In this document: positions 22,401 through 34,701 of the stretch, in pieces
Numbering within the stretch: the first letter of the stretch is position 1
Layout: every line of letters starts with the position of its first letter
Source of the DNA: Cornus controversa
Taxonomy: Eukaryota; Streptophyta; Magnoliopsida; Cornales; Cornaceae
Length of the DNA: 64,000 nucleotides
Direction: 5' to 3'
Assembly: GCA_026545225.1 (NCBI GenBank)
Contig: CM048853.1
Span: forward strand, 19,365,255-19,429,254
Made by a program: the position numbers and the translations under genes
Notes under the pieces: generated by a model
What the model was told of the DNA's origin: nothing
Database searches by the model: none
The model's input: the letters and a program-made list of their open reading frames with translations, nothing else

Positions 22401-23308
22401 ATACTCAAAAACACTCAATTTCCAAAGATATGCAGAACAAGTAACAATAAGATACCCCAAAAAATTCTAGAACACGAGTGAGCTTCTCTGAATTTCATTA
22501 AGAAACATTGTGTTTTTCGTTGTATTTCTTGAATACTTGTACAAAAATTATATGAACTTCTAATTTTATGCCATCTGAAAAAATGGTGCCAGCCGGGTCA
22601 TTTGGCTTGGGGATTTAAACTACCGGATTGGTTTGAGCTATTCTGACACGCGGAAACTTCTAGAGGAGAACCACTGGGATGCACTTCTTGACAAGGATCA
22701 GGTAACTACCTCTAACATGAATAGATTGAGAAATGTATGAAATTGATGAGGAATTATAACATCATTTTTCTTGGATTCCCATTATTGATCACATGATCCC
22801 ATCTCAATTGCCATTGCTTGCAGACATCTATATTAACTATTTTGCTAATTGTATAAAGTTGGTTATATATTTTGCCTTCTAATTTGAACACAATGTCTCT
22901 TAAAGGGCTTCCATTGCGTTTTTTGGCTTCTTGTTTTGATAGCTCAAGATGGAAAGGGAAGCTGGACGAGTATTCAAGGGATGGGGAGAAGGAAAGATCT
23001 ACTTTGCACCGACATACAAATACTCCTACAACTCGGACACTTATGCAGGGGACACTATAAACTCAATAAAAAAAAGGCGAACTCCAGCGTGGTATGTTTA
23101 TAGACACAAATATATATTATTTAGAACTAACATGGACACTATATGTAAAATTGAGTATTTAAAAAACTGCAGGTGTGACAGAATACTGTGGCATGGGAAT
23201 GGGATACGGCAACTGTCTTATGTACGTGGTGAATCCCGGTTTTCTGACCACCGGCCTGTTTTGGCTACTTTTTTGGTGGATGTCAGCGTTGTCAAAGGTG
23301 GATACTAG
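19426..23308 (+). CDS. Type I inositol polyphosphate 5-phosphatase, nine exons
   Basis: Predicted 475-aa cytosolic enzyme removing the 5-phosphate from inositol polyphosphates and possibly phosphoinositides, so damping InsP3/PtdInsP2 signalling. Exons: 19426-19455, 20244-20319, 20866-20953, 21056-21160, 21645-22185, 22284-22477, 22593-22701, 22943-23091, 23173-23308; reading phase holds at every junction. The start ATG follows an in-frame TAG at 19387-19389. Motifs in order: WNVGG (aa 71-75), FQEIVPL (101-107), SKQMVGIF (241-248), [11 protein letters not shown] (271-281), [15 protein letters not shown] (349-357, motif 1), APTYKY, PAWCDRILW (429-437, motif 2), SDHRPV (455-460). All catalytic residues expected of the family are present. 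A variable Ser/acidic insert ([10 protein letters not shown], 207-216) lies mid-catalytic domain, usual for plant type I members. No WD40 repeats, signal peptide or membrane span. Intron 5 starts with GC instead of GT (22186-22187). Which Arabidopsis paralogue is closest cannot be told without alignment. Confidence 0.93.
19615..19951. mobile_element. MITE in intron 1 of the phosphatase gene
   Basis: The left end ATGTTTGGGAGCACC and the right end GGGTGCTCCCAAATGCA are inverted repeats. The similarity continues inward (TCTTGGAATT against the reverse complement of AATTCCAGTTCCAAGG). It is about 340 bp with no coding capacity. The superfamily is uncertain because no target duplication is clear. 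It sits wholly within intron 1 (19456-20243). Confidence 0.6.
20954..21055 (+). other. Stop-free 102-nt intron 3
   Basis: The intron runs from GTACAAG to TTTTTTAG. Its length is a multiple of three and it has no stop in the gene's frame. Retention would add 34 mostly hydrophobic residues (centre [19 protein letters not shown]) directly before the [10 protein letters not shown] core. Splicing it out restores the family-typical QSFR-VFVATW junction, so splicing is the default. Confidence 0.7.
22186..22283 (+). other. GC-AG intron 5
   Basis: Splicing AAG|GCAAGA to TTGCAG|GGG is the only junction that keeps the conserved GNKG-CISVSM reading. The donor is GC rather than GT, in the strong AG|GCAAG context typical of the minority GC-AG class. 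Confidence 0.85.
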
Positions 23309-23745
23309 AAGGGATTATCTAGCTCTAACATGGAAATTGAAATTGAACAACCCCTGCCCCCAGCATGTAGATATTTGTCTTGAATAACATGTTCGTCTGC
23401 ACGCTTATCTTTAGGGGTAAACGAGGAAGAAGATTCGAGTGTTCTCGTGGAAGCCATTGGGAACTCACAAGCTTCTGTGGGTGTGAGTAGTTAGAAATTT
23501 GAAGGGTAGATGAAAGACTTGGTTCTCTTCCATTTTTGTTAGGGACTTGCATACACACACAAGAGTAATGTACAACTTACAAGCAATTTCTTGCTCTGAC
23601 CTGTATTACAATAGTGCGAACACTACCAAGTATAGTGGCATACTGACTACATAAGCTGCAACAATGAAGAAGATTCCAATGTTTTGCCTTTGAAATAGGT
23701 GACCAAAGAGAAAACAAAACATAGTAATATTATGTGGGATAAATA

Positions 23746-23900
23746 TGGAGAGGTCGTAACTTGGTGCGATAACAAGTGTCTTTGCTAAAAAGTGATAGGT
23801 CTTGGGTTCGAGACTTGAAAGCAACCTCTCTAAAAATGAGGGTAAAGTTAGTCGACATCTACTTCTCCGCTCAAGCGAGAGTCTCGTGTACTTTTTTTTT
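23746..23900 (+). mobile_element. tRNA-derived SINE
   Basis: An A-box-like TAACTTGGTGCG (23757-23768) and a B box GGTTCGAGAC (23805-23814) have tRNA-like spacing. They are followed by GAAAGCAACCTCTCTA and a ...GCGAGAGTCTCGTGTAC tail ending in a T run (23892-23900), as in dicot Au-like SINEs. It lies about 440 bp beyond the phosphatase stop codon. Confidence 0.75.
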
Positions 23901-24390
23901 CTATAAATGTGGGCTGGGAGGAGGGAGCATTCTGCAATCGTGCTAGAAGTTTTCCTTCAAGACTTGAAATATTTTTCATACTGTTCAATGTGCTTCATAT
24001 TGTGTATTTTATCATTGGGAACAAGGGAAGCTAGTGTGATTTACTATTGTCCCAAAAAGTTGCATTGTACATGTATAACTCACTGCTAACAACAATAGGC
24101 ACCACATCCCACTCCCACCCAAAAAAAATAATAAATAAATAAATACCCTTAGGGTGTCAAATGACCAATATACCCTTCAAATTACATTGACACTCCATTT
24201 CCTTTTCATACCAAACGGATACATTGACACTCCATTTCCTTTTCATACCCTATCCTTTAACACATAAAAATGACCCCTTCATATTTAATTTTTGTAAGTC
24301 CCTTTTAATTACTTTATCTCAAGTTTGTTTTATTCAGGCTTACTCTCCCTAACTTTATATGCAAATTAATCTTTCTTTACTCATTGGTGT
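23901..24390. other. Intergenic, short tandem duplication
   Basis: No gene. At about 24175-24250 a ~44-bp unit (ACATTGACACTCCATTTCC then TTTTCATACC) is duplicated in tandem. AAAT-type simple repeats lie at 24124-24150. Confidence 0.5.
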
Positions 24391-27300
24391 CGCAGGTGCA
24401 TCAGCGGATCCAAGTTGTATGAGGACAATTCCCATCCTATGAGGATCCGACACTTGTACAAAATATAATAGGGCATGTGGCAAGGAAATGTGCCAACATG
24501 AGCAATCCACGTGTGTAGTAGAATGAGTCAGGGAAGATGTTCAGTCAATTCGATCAGCTGCTTGATAAGCCAGAATCCTACAAAATTAGCAAGGAGCGTA
24601 GTTAAGATTGACATAGCACAATCTTCTCCCCTAAAAGGGGGAATTAGCTCAAATCCCCGAAAATCAAGGGGGAAAATAAATGAAAAATCAGTAAGAACTT
24701 TTTGTATAAATATGTAATAAAAATGAAGAAAAAGGGTGAAGCAAATACATAGAGAAAAAGAGAGATTCTTGTATTCAATAGGCTTTGCCTATTGATAATT
24801 AGAACTTGAATCTTATCTCTCCATTTCTCAAGTTTGATTTGTAAGAATTTTGTTCGGTTTTCATATTAGCAAAATTTTTGCACTTACACTTTGGCACCGT
24901 CTCTTTGGCAAACTCGAAAGCAAAAGTTGTAACAATGGTGGTACTAGAGCAAATACTTATGGAGTCGATGCAAAAAACCAAGGAGAAGTCTAAAAAACTA
25001 GCTAAATTTGCATCTCTGACAACTTGAAACCCTTCATCAAGAAAACAAGAAACTTCGGGAAAGGTTGGCCCGTGCAGAAGAAAGCCAACGAGTCAGGGGT
25101 TCTCCAAGAGACAAATAAGAGGACTCAAGCAATCCATCCCTTAGTGGATCCCACAAGAGTCAAGCCCAACCCGTAAGGGTTATCAATGTTATTCATGGAC
25201 AGTCAGAATCAAGAATAAATGCAAAGATATCAAAGTGCAAAAACAACGGAGATCTACACAAGTTCTATTCATTATGAAATGAATGTCATAATGAATATAA
25301 CGATACGAATGGAAATTATTTTCACGAACGAAGATCTACACAGGGTGCAAATGCCCACATGAAGACCTCTTAGTGATCAACCTTATGGTGGCAAATTGTA
25401 TTATTGAGAGAGTACTTGTAGATGGAGGGAGCAACGTGAACGTACTAACTTTATGGGAAATCTAACAAATGAACGTGGATTTAGGTCATGTTCGGGCAAC
25501 CATAGAACCCTTGGTAGGGTTCGATGGGAAATAAGTGGCACCAACTAGAATTGTTGAACTCCCACTCCCAATAGCAACCAAAACTTTATCATCATAGATG
25601 TCTCCTCCTCTAACAACCTAATTATGGGTAGAAGATGGATCCACATGATGCATAGTGTGCCATCCACCTTCCATCAGCTTATGCGATGTGTAGGCCCAAA
25701 TGGTAGAGAGACAATCAACATTTTGGGAGATCAAGTCACAGTTAAGAAGTGTGACACAGTAGCACTAAGAAAAAACAAATCACAAGAAGTCTATGAAGAT
25801 ACCAAATAGGGTGAAGATGCAGAGCAACTATCATTAAACAATCTACCAAAAGTAACAAGAGTAGAACAAGAAGAGAAAATATCAATGGAGGAGACCCTTG
25901 AGACAGTTGAAATCTACCTAGGAAAGGAGGGAAGAACCACCCATGTCGGATCATTCCATACTACAAAATAAATGGAACGGTTGTTCAATCTTCTACAAAA
26001 GAACATTGATGTATTCTTTTGGGATCATCTTGAGATGCCTAGAATTGACCTAAAGATAACATGTCATAGCCTCAATGTTAATTCAAGCTACCTGTCAGTA
26101 AAATAGAAGCAGAGGCGGTTCATTCTAGAAAGAAACTAGATAATAGAAAAAGAGGTTGATTGACTGTTACGGGTAGGTTTCATAAGAGAAGTGAAGTATC
26201 CTGAATGGCTCTCCAACGTAGCTATGGAATGAAAAAAGAACAAAAAATGGCGCGTCTGTATAAACTTCACCAATTTAACTGAATGGCTCTACAATGTAGT
26301 TGTGGAATGAAAAGAGAATGGGAAATGGCGACTTTGTATAGATTTCGCTAACTTAAACAACGCTTGTCTAAAAGACAACTTTTCACTCCCTAAGATCAAT
26401 TAAATAGTGGATGCAATGACCAGGTATGAGAGATTGACCTTTCTAGATGCCTATTCGAGATACAATTAATTCTCAATGGATCTAAATGATGAGGAGAAGA
26501 CACCCTTTTATCAGAGAGAAGGGAAGGTACTGCTATAAAGTAATTCCCTTCAGTCTGAAGAACACAAGGGCAACATACCGACAATTAATTAGCAAGGTCT
26601 TTGAGAAGCAGATTATATGAATGGTGGAAGCTTATATAAATGATATGGTCGTCAACAGTCTTAGGGGAAAAATGAACTATAATACTTGCAAGAGGTATTT
26701 AGCACTATAAGGAAACACAACATGAGGTTGAACCCAACATAATGCTCCTTCGGTATATCTTCAAGTCAGTTTCTCGGCTATATTATTAACAGGGCCAGTA
26801 TTGAAGCAAGTCTGATCCAAGCAAAATCCTTGATTCAGAATAAAGAGCCTAGAATGCTAAAGAACGTCTAAGTTTGTACGGATAAATTGCAACCCTCAGT
26901 AAGTGTATATCTCGTCTTTCTGACAAATGTAAATTATTCTTCGGTGTCATTTGATCAAAAGGGTGCAACATATGAGGACCAAAGTAGAATGAAGTTTTTG
27001 CCAAGTCAAAAAAGTACATGATCCACTGATTCTCTCTGTGCCCAAAGCTGGTGAGATATTGTACCTTTATATAGTAATATCTCATTTGGCCACAAGCACG
27101 ACTCTAATCAGAGAAAAGGCAGGAAAGCAATATCCAATATCACAACAGCAAAACCAGAATAGATGAAAAGGTGATTCTAGCTCTTGTTCATGCCAAAAGA
27201 AAACTGAGGCACTATTTTGAAGTGAGGCCTATAATAGTGCTTACAACATTTCCCATCAAAACATTTTTAAGCAAGCCAGATATGTCTAAAAAAATGACCA

Positions 27301-27850
27301 AATGGGCAATAGAGCTGAACTCCTTTGACATTAAGTACGAGCCTTGAACAATGAAAAATGGACCAGTGGTTACAAATTTCTTCTTGGCACATAAGGCAAG
27401 AAATGGAGAATATCTAGACATTAAAGAAACAGTTTAATAGAAGTTATATATAGATGGATCAGCAAATCATATGGGAGCTGGAGCTGGAATAGAGATCAAG
27501 ACACCTAAAGGGACAACAATTCAGCAAATAATTCATCTCAAATTCTTAAACTCTAATAACGAGGCAGAACATAAGGCCTTCCTAGCCGGACTCGAATTGA
27601 CAAAGGAGCTTAATGTGAAAAATTTACAAGTCTTCAATGACTCATAGTTAATTATGTAACAATTCTATATAGATTACTTGCTGAAAGATGATAGGATGAA
27701 GGACTATAAAGAGGAAATAGAATAAGGAGCGCATAGCTTTGACCAACTCACCATTTTGTAAATCCCTAGGGAACAGAACGTAGAAGCGAATAGATTGGCA
27801 TGTTAGCCTCCATTGCAGATGAGACTCTACATGGACTGTGCCCATTGAGA
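24391..27850 (+). mobile_element. Tat-lineage Ty3/gypsy fossil
   Basis: Old, heavily broken element (well over ten breaks). Parts in order: probable LTR remnant up to about 24888; primer-site-like TTTGGCACCGTCTCTTTGGC (24890-24909); gag region, not clearly readable; protease (LVDGGSNVNVLTLW, about 25410-25460); reverse transcriptase (WRVCINF, WRLCIDFANLNNACLKDNFS, LTFLDAYSRYN, about 26040-26830); RNase H (about 27170-27440); then a second RNase H (YIDGSANHMGAGAGIEI, SNNEAEHKAFLAGLEL, about 27440-27810). The extra RNase H and the DLNKAC-type RT motif are hallmarks of the Tat lineage. No integrase or 3' LTR is seen before the next element at 27918. Confidence 0.75.
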
Positions 27851-28204
27851 TCTTGAGCGCACCTAGCAATCGGAGCCCAAAACAAGTGTTGGTAATTTGA
27901 AACAAACTGAGTTGGATTGTCACGCCCTGATTTTTGACTCTCGGGAACCGAGGGGTAATCATGTAACACATCATCTCCTCACGTCAACAATCTCTCTATA
28001 ATATCCTATTTTGATACCAACTCGTCACACTCTGATTCCTAACTCCCAGAGATCGAGGGTTAAACCGTCTATTAAATATCCCCAATAAACTCTTTAATCC
28101 CTTAAATTACCGTGTAAGCTTAATCACATAGTTCCACATGTATATATACAACTCACCATCATCCAACCTCAATGGGCCCCAAACATCACCCTGCTTGCAT
28201 ATTC

Positions 28205-28440
28205 CCTCTAAATGTAGACTGCAAACTTTCGTACAATCGAAGTTTAGATTTCAGACAATCGAAAACTCAATTTCGCATAATCAAAATTCTCGCTCAAACA
28301 AAGTACTTGCGAAGTACTATCGAGACCCTTCCGGAATTTGGGCCTACGTCTATCAAAATTTTAGATACCATTTCGTACAATCAAAGGTATTTCGATCATG
28401 CGAAACAGACATTTCGCACAATCGAAGTTGCCTTCTATAG
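28205..28440. repeat. TTCGATTGTGCGAA-type cluster in Tekay LTR
   Basis: About seven near-palindromes such as TTCGTACAATCGAAG, TTTCGCATAATC, TTTCGATCATGCGAAA and TTTCGCACAATCGAAG in 235 bp. The same motif type recurs at 55268-55348. Confidence 0.75.
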
Positions 28441-29104
28441 AAATTCTTGATTCATCTCACTTGGAAATTTTTATACTCAAATCTCATTCTAACAGCCTAG
28501 AATCATCTATGCTACTTTGCAATATAATTGAAATGGTAATTCTCATACATTCCATGCAAATAAATCCTCAATATATGAACTTAAGATCTATTCATACTTT
28601 GAACCGAAGTCATACACTTACAAATGTGGTCTCCTAAGCTCATAGTCATTATATTAATTACATGTATATTGTCCAAAAATATTAGTAATTCAATTATGAC
28701 TACAATTATAATGAATCAATATTCCACAAGCCAGCATAGATAGCCACATACAAGATATCCAAAATATAGCCAAAAATGCAAAAAAGAAACTCCACTTGGA
28801 CGTTCATGTTCCATCCGTCATTGGCACCTTATCTGTAAAAAGGTTTGGGGGCAGATAGGTGAGCATACAACTATGCTCACTAAGAATACCCCAACCTACC
28901 TAGGCATCGACCCGTCACCAACCTACATAATATACAACCATGATGTCGTTACACTACATGACATATATTAATGTTCTCAAGTTCAACACTTCACAAATGC
29001 AATTCAACAAATATGCATTTAAACCATACAATATGTTTAACCGTTAAAACATATAAGCATTAAGATATTTACATCTTCTTCGATCATAATTTGATTCATA
29101 GGCA

Positions 29105-29350
29105 TAATTGGTCAACTCCGACGATCATGTGGTGTTGGGCAACTCCGATGACACCAAAGTGTTGGTCAACTCCGACGACACTCGTATGATGGGGCAACTT
29201 CGATGGTTATACATCATGGCATTATATAATCCTTGCACTAGTGATTGGGCAACTCTGACAATCACTACACTTGGGGTATGATTGGGCATCTTCGATGATC
29301 ATCTCATTGTGAGTATTCTCACCACTCCGAACACATGGTTGGTCACCTCC
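29105..29350. repeat. Variable tandem array inside the Tekay LTR
   Basis: About seven irregular ~35-bp units built on TTGGTCAACTCCGACGACAC / TTGGGCAACTCCGATGAC. Each is followed by a short non-conserved segment repeating part of the unit's own CGATGAT/CACTA text. Confidence 0.7.
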
Positions 29351-30512
29351 AAATTCAATATGTATCATACTTGGACAACACTTTAATATACACATATACA
29401 TCACATAGCATATAATTTTTATGCTCTTCAATGCATATTCTTTCTATAATAATTCTAGCATGTATTTCATCTACACAATTCCTATATAGTCACATATATG
29501 CTTCAACTCATGCATATTGATCACATATGCATACAATATACCACATAGCAAAACATACTCTCATTTCACATACATTGCAAGTATAATTGCACAAGTCATC
29601 ACATATCACAAGTTCAACAACTCTAGCATGCATAATTACATAATGTAAAGAAGGGAAGGATAATTTACTTAACTCCCACCACTCACTCATTCATGTTAGC
29701 ACAATTTACACAATCTCAAATTCACCTAAACCCTAGAATTGACAACTAAGAGGGAAGAAACACCCCTACCTCAAGTTTAGAGTCTTCCTCTAGGAAACCC
29801 TAGAATCACTAAACTTCAAGTTTCTCCAAATCAAACTTTCTTTCCATAGAGTCGTAGATTAGGACAAGGAGAACAAACTTTCCTTCTTGGACTAAGCCCG
29901 AATCAAAACTCTCAGCACCCTCAATTTTCAAAACTCTCTTATGGGGGACTTTGAACCCACCAAAGTAAAGAGAAAGATGAGGGGAGCAACTTTCTCTCTT
30001 GGAGCAAGCTCCAAATCTCACTTTAAGATGCTCAAAATGAAAGAAGAAGATGAGGAAGAAGGAGAGCTTGAGAAGGTCTCTAATGGGTGATCTCTCTCTC
30101 TCTCTCTAAATATGTCCCAGCAATATACACTTATGCGTATTGACACCTCACTAAGTGCAAAATGACTATTTTACCCTTAAGTCACTCAACGTACCTCCCA
30201 AGCTCCGTTTTCAATTTCGAAAGTGGTTACAGCTCTAAAATCATTTCATTAACTCATTAAATATTTAATTTGGTTCAAAATAAAAAATAAATATTTTTTA
30301 GAAATTTTTTAAATTTTGGGGCCCACCTGACTTCCTTCCCGAGCCCCGCCGACCTAAAATTTCAAACTTACCCAAACGCTTCCTATAACCTCTAAACAAA
30401 TCCCCAAACATGTTTTCCACACTCAAAACATGCTAAACATCATTTAAAATGCATTTATGAAAAAAATGATGATTAAAATGAAAATCGACCAAAATTGGTC
30501 CCGGTCTCTATA

Positions 30513-31390
30513 ACCTCCCTATCTTCAAGGAATTTTGTCCTCAAAATTAGAAACATACCTCAAGTAGTGAACAACTCGGGGTACTTTGAGCGAACTTCTT
30601 GTTCCCGCTCCCACATAGCCTCCTCAACTCTATGATACCTCCAAAGCATTTTGACCAATGCAATGGTCTTACCTCGAATTGACCTTTCCTCGTATGACAC
30701 GTCCTCCTCCACTTCAAGATCTGTTTAATTTAGCACATGTGAAGGATCCAACTTATACTTTCTTAACATCAAAACGTGAAAAGTATTGTGCACACTTGAC
30801 ATTTTTGATGGTAATGCCAAGCGATATGCAACCTCACTTATATGATCCAATATCTCAAATAGACCGATAAACCATGGTGCTAGCTTCCCTCTACATCCGA
30901 ATCTTATCAAATCTCATCGTGGCGAGACCTTTAGAAAGACATGGTACCCCACCTCAAATGCCAAATTTTGCCACCTTCTATCGGTATAACTCTTTTGGTG
31001 ACTCTGAGTCGTAAGTAATCGTTGCATTATTACCCTTATCTTTTCTGTAGTCTCAAAATCTATATTCAGTCCCAAGACAATAGTCTCACCAACCTCTGTC
31101 CAACACACGGGTGACCTACAAAGTTGACCATCCAAAGCCTCAAATGGAGCCATCTCAATACTAGCTTGATAGCTATTATTGTATGCAAACTCCACGAATA
31201 GAAGGTGATCCTCCCAACTACCATAAAAATCAAGTGCACATTCTCTAAGCATATCCTCTAAAATATATATGGTACGCTCTGACTGACCATCTATCTGAGG
31301 ATGGAAAATTGTACTGAAATGGAGGCCTGTATCAAGTGTAGCCTGAAAACTCTGCCAAAACCATGTTGTAAACCTTGGATCTATACTTAC
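30513..31390 (-). mobile_element. Tekay-type chromovirus integrase region, minus strand
   Basis: Fossil piece carrying the second half of the integrase core and its C-terminal part: DPRFT, QIDGQSERTI, SWEDHLLFVEFAYNNSYQAS, a GDHVFLKVSPT-like segment, GKLAPWFIGLFEIL and AYRLALP..VHNTFHVLMLRKY. The order and wording are those of the Del/Tekay chromoviruses. A purine tract and the LTR follow at the 3' side (to the left). It is broken; adjacent sequence from about 31.39 kb faces the other way. Confidence 0.8.
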
Positions 31391-32900
31391 AGCTTTTATG
31401 GATTTGATGAATTGCATTTTTAGCACTTACCTAGACAAATTGTTGTTATGTTTGTAGATAACATCCTAATGTACTTACCATCAGAAGAGGAGCATGAGAG
31501 TCATTTTAGGATTGTATTTCAAATCTTTAGGGAACACTGATTGTATGCCAAGTATGAGAAATGTGAATTTTGACTTCCAAAAGTGAATATTCTCAGGCAT
31601 GTAGTATTGAAATGAGGAGTTACCATAGATTCTTCCAAGATTGAGGCTGTGATGAGCTGGGAACGACTGAAGAATGTGTTTGAAATCTGTAATTTCTTAG
31701 GCCTAGTCGGTTACTACCGATATTTTGTGAAGGATTTCTCACGACTAGTCATCGACACCTATGACATGACTTACTCATAAAGGAGTCAAGTTTATTTGGA
31801 ATGAGGCTTGTAATCATGTCTTTCTAGAATTGAAGGGTAGGTTGACTACCGCTCTCATTTTAGTGATTCCTAAACGTGGTTAGGGATATACTATTTATTG
31901 TGATACTTCACAGGATGGTTTGGATGTGTCTTGATGCAAACCGAAAGGGTAATGACGTATGGTTCCTAATAATTGAAAACTTATAAACAAAACTGCCTCA
32001 CTCTTGATTGAGAGTTAGCAGCAGTGATCTTTGCCTTGAAGGTACATAAACATTACTTATACGGGAAAATTTTTGAGGTATTCTCTGATCATAATAGTTT
32101 CAAATACCTTGTCTCACAAAAGGACTTGAACTTGAGGCCAATATGATGGGTAGAGTATATGAAAGATTATAACTTCGATTTGTAATACCACCCGGAAAAG
32201 GCTAACATGGTAGCCAATGTCTTAAGTAGAAAGTCACAGGATAGTATGGTGAGCATTGCTATACTGGAATGTAAGATATATCGGAATTGGGCTTGTACTT
32301 TATCAAAGATGGGGAATTAACCATGTTATTTACACTCATTACTTAACCAACTCTAGTGAGTAGAGTGATTGAGGGACAATGACAAGATAGTGAGATGGAG
32401 ACAATCTATGTTTGAATTTTGGGCGGTGAAAAAGTGGAAGAGTGAGCAATTATTGTAATTGAAGTCTAAGGTTTAAAGGAAAGATGGTTGAACCATCTCC
32501 GTGTAAAGAGCACATTCGTAGGGAGTTTCATTACTCTCGATTTGTGGTGTATCTCGATCACACCAAATGTATCATAACTTGCAATGCCAATATTGGTTGA
32601 AGGGAATGAAGAAAGATGTTGCTCAATTTGTGGTTAAATGCCTTGTTTGCCAACAAGTTAAGGTCGAACACCAAAGACTGACAGGTTTATTACAACCATT
32701 ACCGGTAGCAAAATGAAAATGAAAGCATGTTACTATGGACTTTATGATGGGATGCCTGAGGTTGAAGAAGGGACACGATTCTATTGGGGTCATTATTGAC
32801 AGCTTAACAAAAATGACTCATTTTCTTCCTATTCATGTGACAGATAATGCGAATGCTCTTAGTAAGTTATACATTAAGCAAATACTCATGTGTTTATAAT
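31391..32900 (+). mobile_element. Chromovirus RT–RNase H–integrase piece, plus strand
   Basis: Heavily broken fossil on the plus strand with the later part of reverse transcriptase (FMDLMN...YLDKL at the left edge, NFLGLVGYYRYFVKDFS), RNase H, integrase zinc-binding region (about 32500-32690) and the start of the core (TKMTHFLPIHVT near 32810-32840). It fits the same chromovirus type as the minus-strand piece to its left. It carries many breaks (well over ten). Confidence 0.7.
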
Positions 32901-32919
32901 GGAGTTTAGAAATATGTAA

Positions 32920-33800
32920 ATAAAAATGGAATTGAAAATATCCACCTTGGAGAAGGTGGGTTTTGAAGTTGAAAATAGACATTGGGATGAAAGCAGAGTA
33001 TTTGAAAAGCGGAAGGTTTAAGGAATGAAAATGTCCACTATAGGGAAAATGGGTTTAGAGATATGTATTGAAAATTTATTTGAAAGACGTGTGAAAAATG
33101 AATTTTGGAAGTGCATCTGCAAATTGAGGTTGAAAATGACCACTTTGAAGAAAGTAGGTTTTGAAGTTAGAAAAGTGCACAGAAATGAAAATGGAGTGTT
33201 CTTGAATTTGAAAAGGAATGTTGATGATGAAAATAATGTTTTGAATTAAAAATGTCATTGGAAAGAAAATTGGGAGTTTAGAGTTGAAAATAGAGTGTTT
33301 GAGAAAAAAATATATGTATTTTGGAGTAGAAAAGTATGTTAAGAGTGTTGGGATGAAAATTGAGAGTTTCGAGTTAAAAATGTAGTGTTTGAGATGAAAA
33401 TATGTGTTTGAAGTGAAAGAGGATGTTTTGACGTGAGAAGAGTGTAGGGATGAAAATTGAGAGTTTTGAGTTGAAAATGTGGTGTTTTAGATTAAAATAT
33501 TTTGAAAATGGATATTTTGGAAAAAAAAATTGAGGTTGTGACTCAATTTTGATGGCGTAACAGCTTAGAACAGTGTTATTTGGAGGTTGTTCGGGAAAAG
33601 CCTAGTGTGTGACTTAATTTTGAAGGTGTGACAGCTTGGAAAAATGTGTTTTGGATGTGATGAAAAAGAGACTAAGGCATGTCCTAATTTCGGTAGCATA
33701 ATGGCTTGAAAAAGTGTGTTTTGGATGTGGTGGGAATGAGACTAAGGCATATCCTAATTTCGGCAACATAATGGGAGAGTTTTAGAGATCATAAAAGATG
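32920..33800. repeat. Two families of degenerate tandem repeats
   Basis: 32920-33530 is purine-rich and made of loosely repeated GATGAAAATTGAGAGTTT / GAGTTGAAAATGTGGTGTTT phrases. 33538-33790 holds about 3.5 copies of a ~71-bp unit (TGACTTAATTTTGAAGGTG...GGAATGAGACTAAGGCAT). No coding similarity is seen. Confidence 0.65.
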
Positions 33801-34701
33801 CATGAAATGTGTGTTTTTGAAAATGTTGATGATCATGAACTTGAACTAGTCACCCGTATGCCAGAGCACCATGGTGACCATTTAAAGAGTCGTAGGGACA
33901 CTACGCAAATCATCTATTGCATAAGAAAAGTTTTGCATTATAAGGGCATTGTAAGGATGATAGACCGTTACAATGGACATGCATGGAGTAGTTTTTGAAA
34001 GTGGGTGGGTGTATGAAAATGTGGAGAGTATAATATGGATGAACACATCAAAAATTGAATGCAAGAGTGTAAAGAACCAAAATTCCTGACCAAAATCTAC
34101 TTTTGGGTGTTGGGTGGCTAGGATAACTTGTTATCACACCCCGGATGCCTGACGAGTAGAATTAACGGCTATGCTACATCCACACACCACGCTGAACTAA
34201 CGTATTAATGGTGACAAGGGTTTAAAATCATACACAAAGATGGGTTATGTAAGATAATATAGTAACCATAATATATCCACAATAGAAAAGAAAAATAGAA
34301 GGAGTACAAGTAAAGTATTAATGAGGACCCTTGAGATGCCTTTTCGGAGGCGTAATTCTTGTATACTTTCTTCTTGGAGTGTGTAAAAGGTATCTTGTGT
34401 GGATTGAGGGTTGAGGTGTGTGGGAAAGGCTCCTCTCTACATAGGTAGAGAGAAAAGTCTAGAGAGAGAGGCTTTGAGTATCTAGTGAGACATTATAACA
34501 TTATGTGGATTCTCCTCCCCAAATGAGGTAAAATGAGCCTCTATTTATAGAAACTGAGATGGGGACACATTGAGAATTTTGATTTTTGTTGTTTACTGGA
34601 TGGTACGCGCCTCGAGGCATGGACCCATGTTCTAAAATTTTTAATGGGGGTCCGTGCCTCATCTGCTGATGTCACTGTGATGACATCACCTAAGTTATGT
34701 C

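Larger units (their letters stand above)
27918..30512 (-). mobile_element. Tekay-type chromovirus LTR, minus strand
   Basis: Long LTR, about 2.6 kb. The plus strand begins TGTCACGCCCTG at 27918; the other edge is the GGTCTCTATA at 30512, next to the purine tract AAGATAGGGAGGT (minus strand, 30513-30525). The body holds a cluster of TTCGATTGTGCGAAA-type motifs (28205-28440) and a variable tandem array of GGGCAACTCCGACGA-type units (29105-29350). The first few hundred bases match the LTR ending at 5001. Coordinates rest on one purine tract and one TG edge, so they are approximate. Confidence 0.6.
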
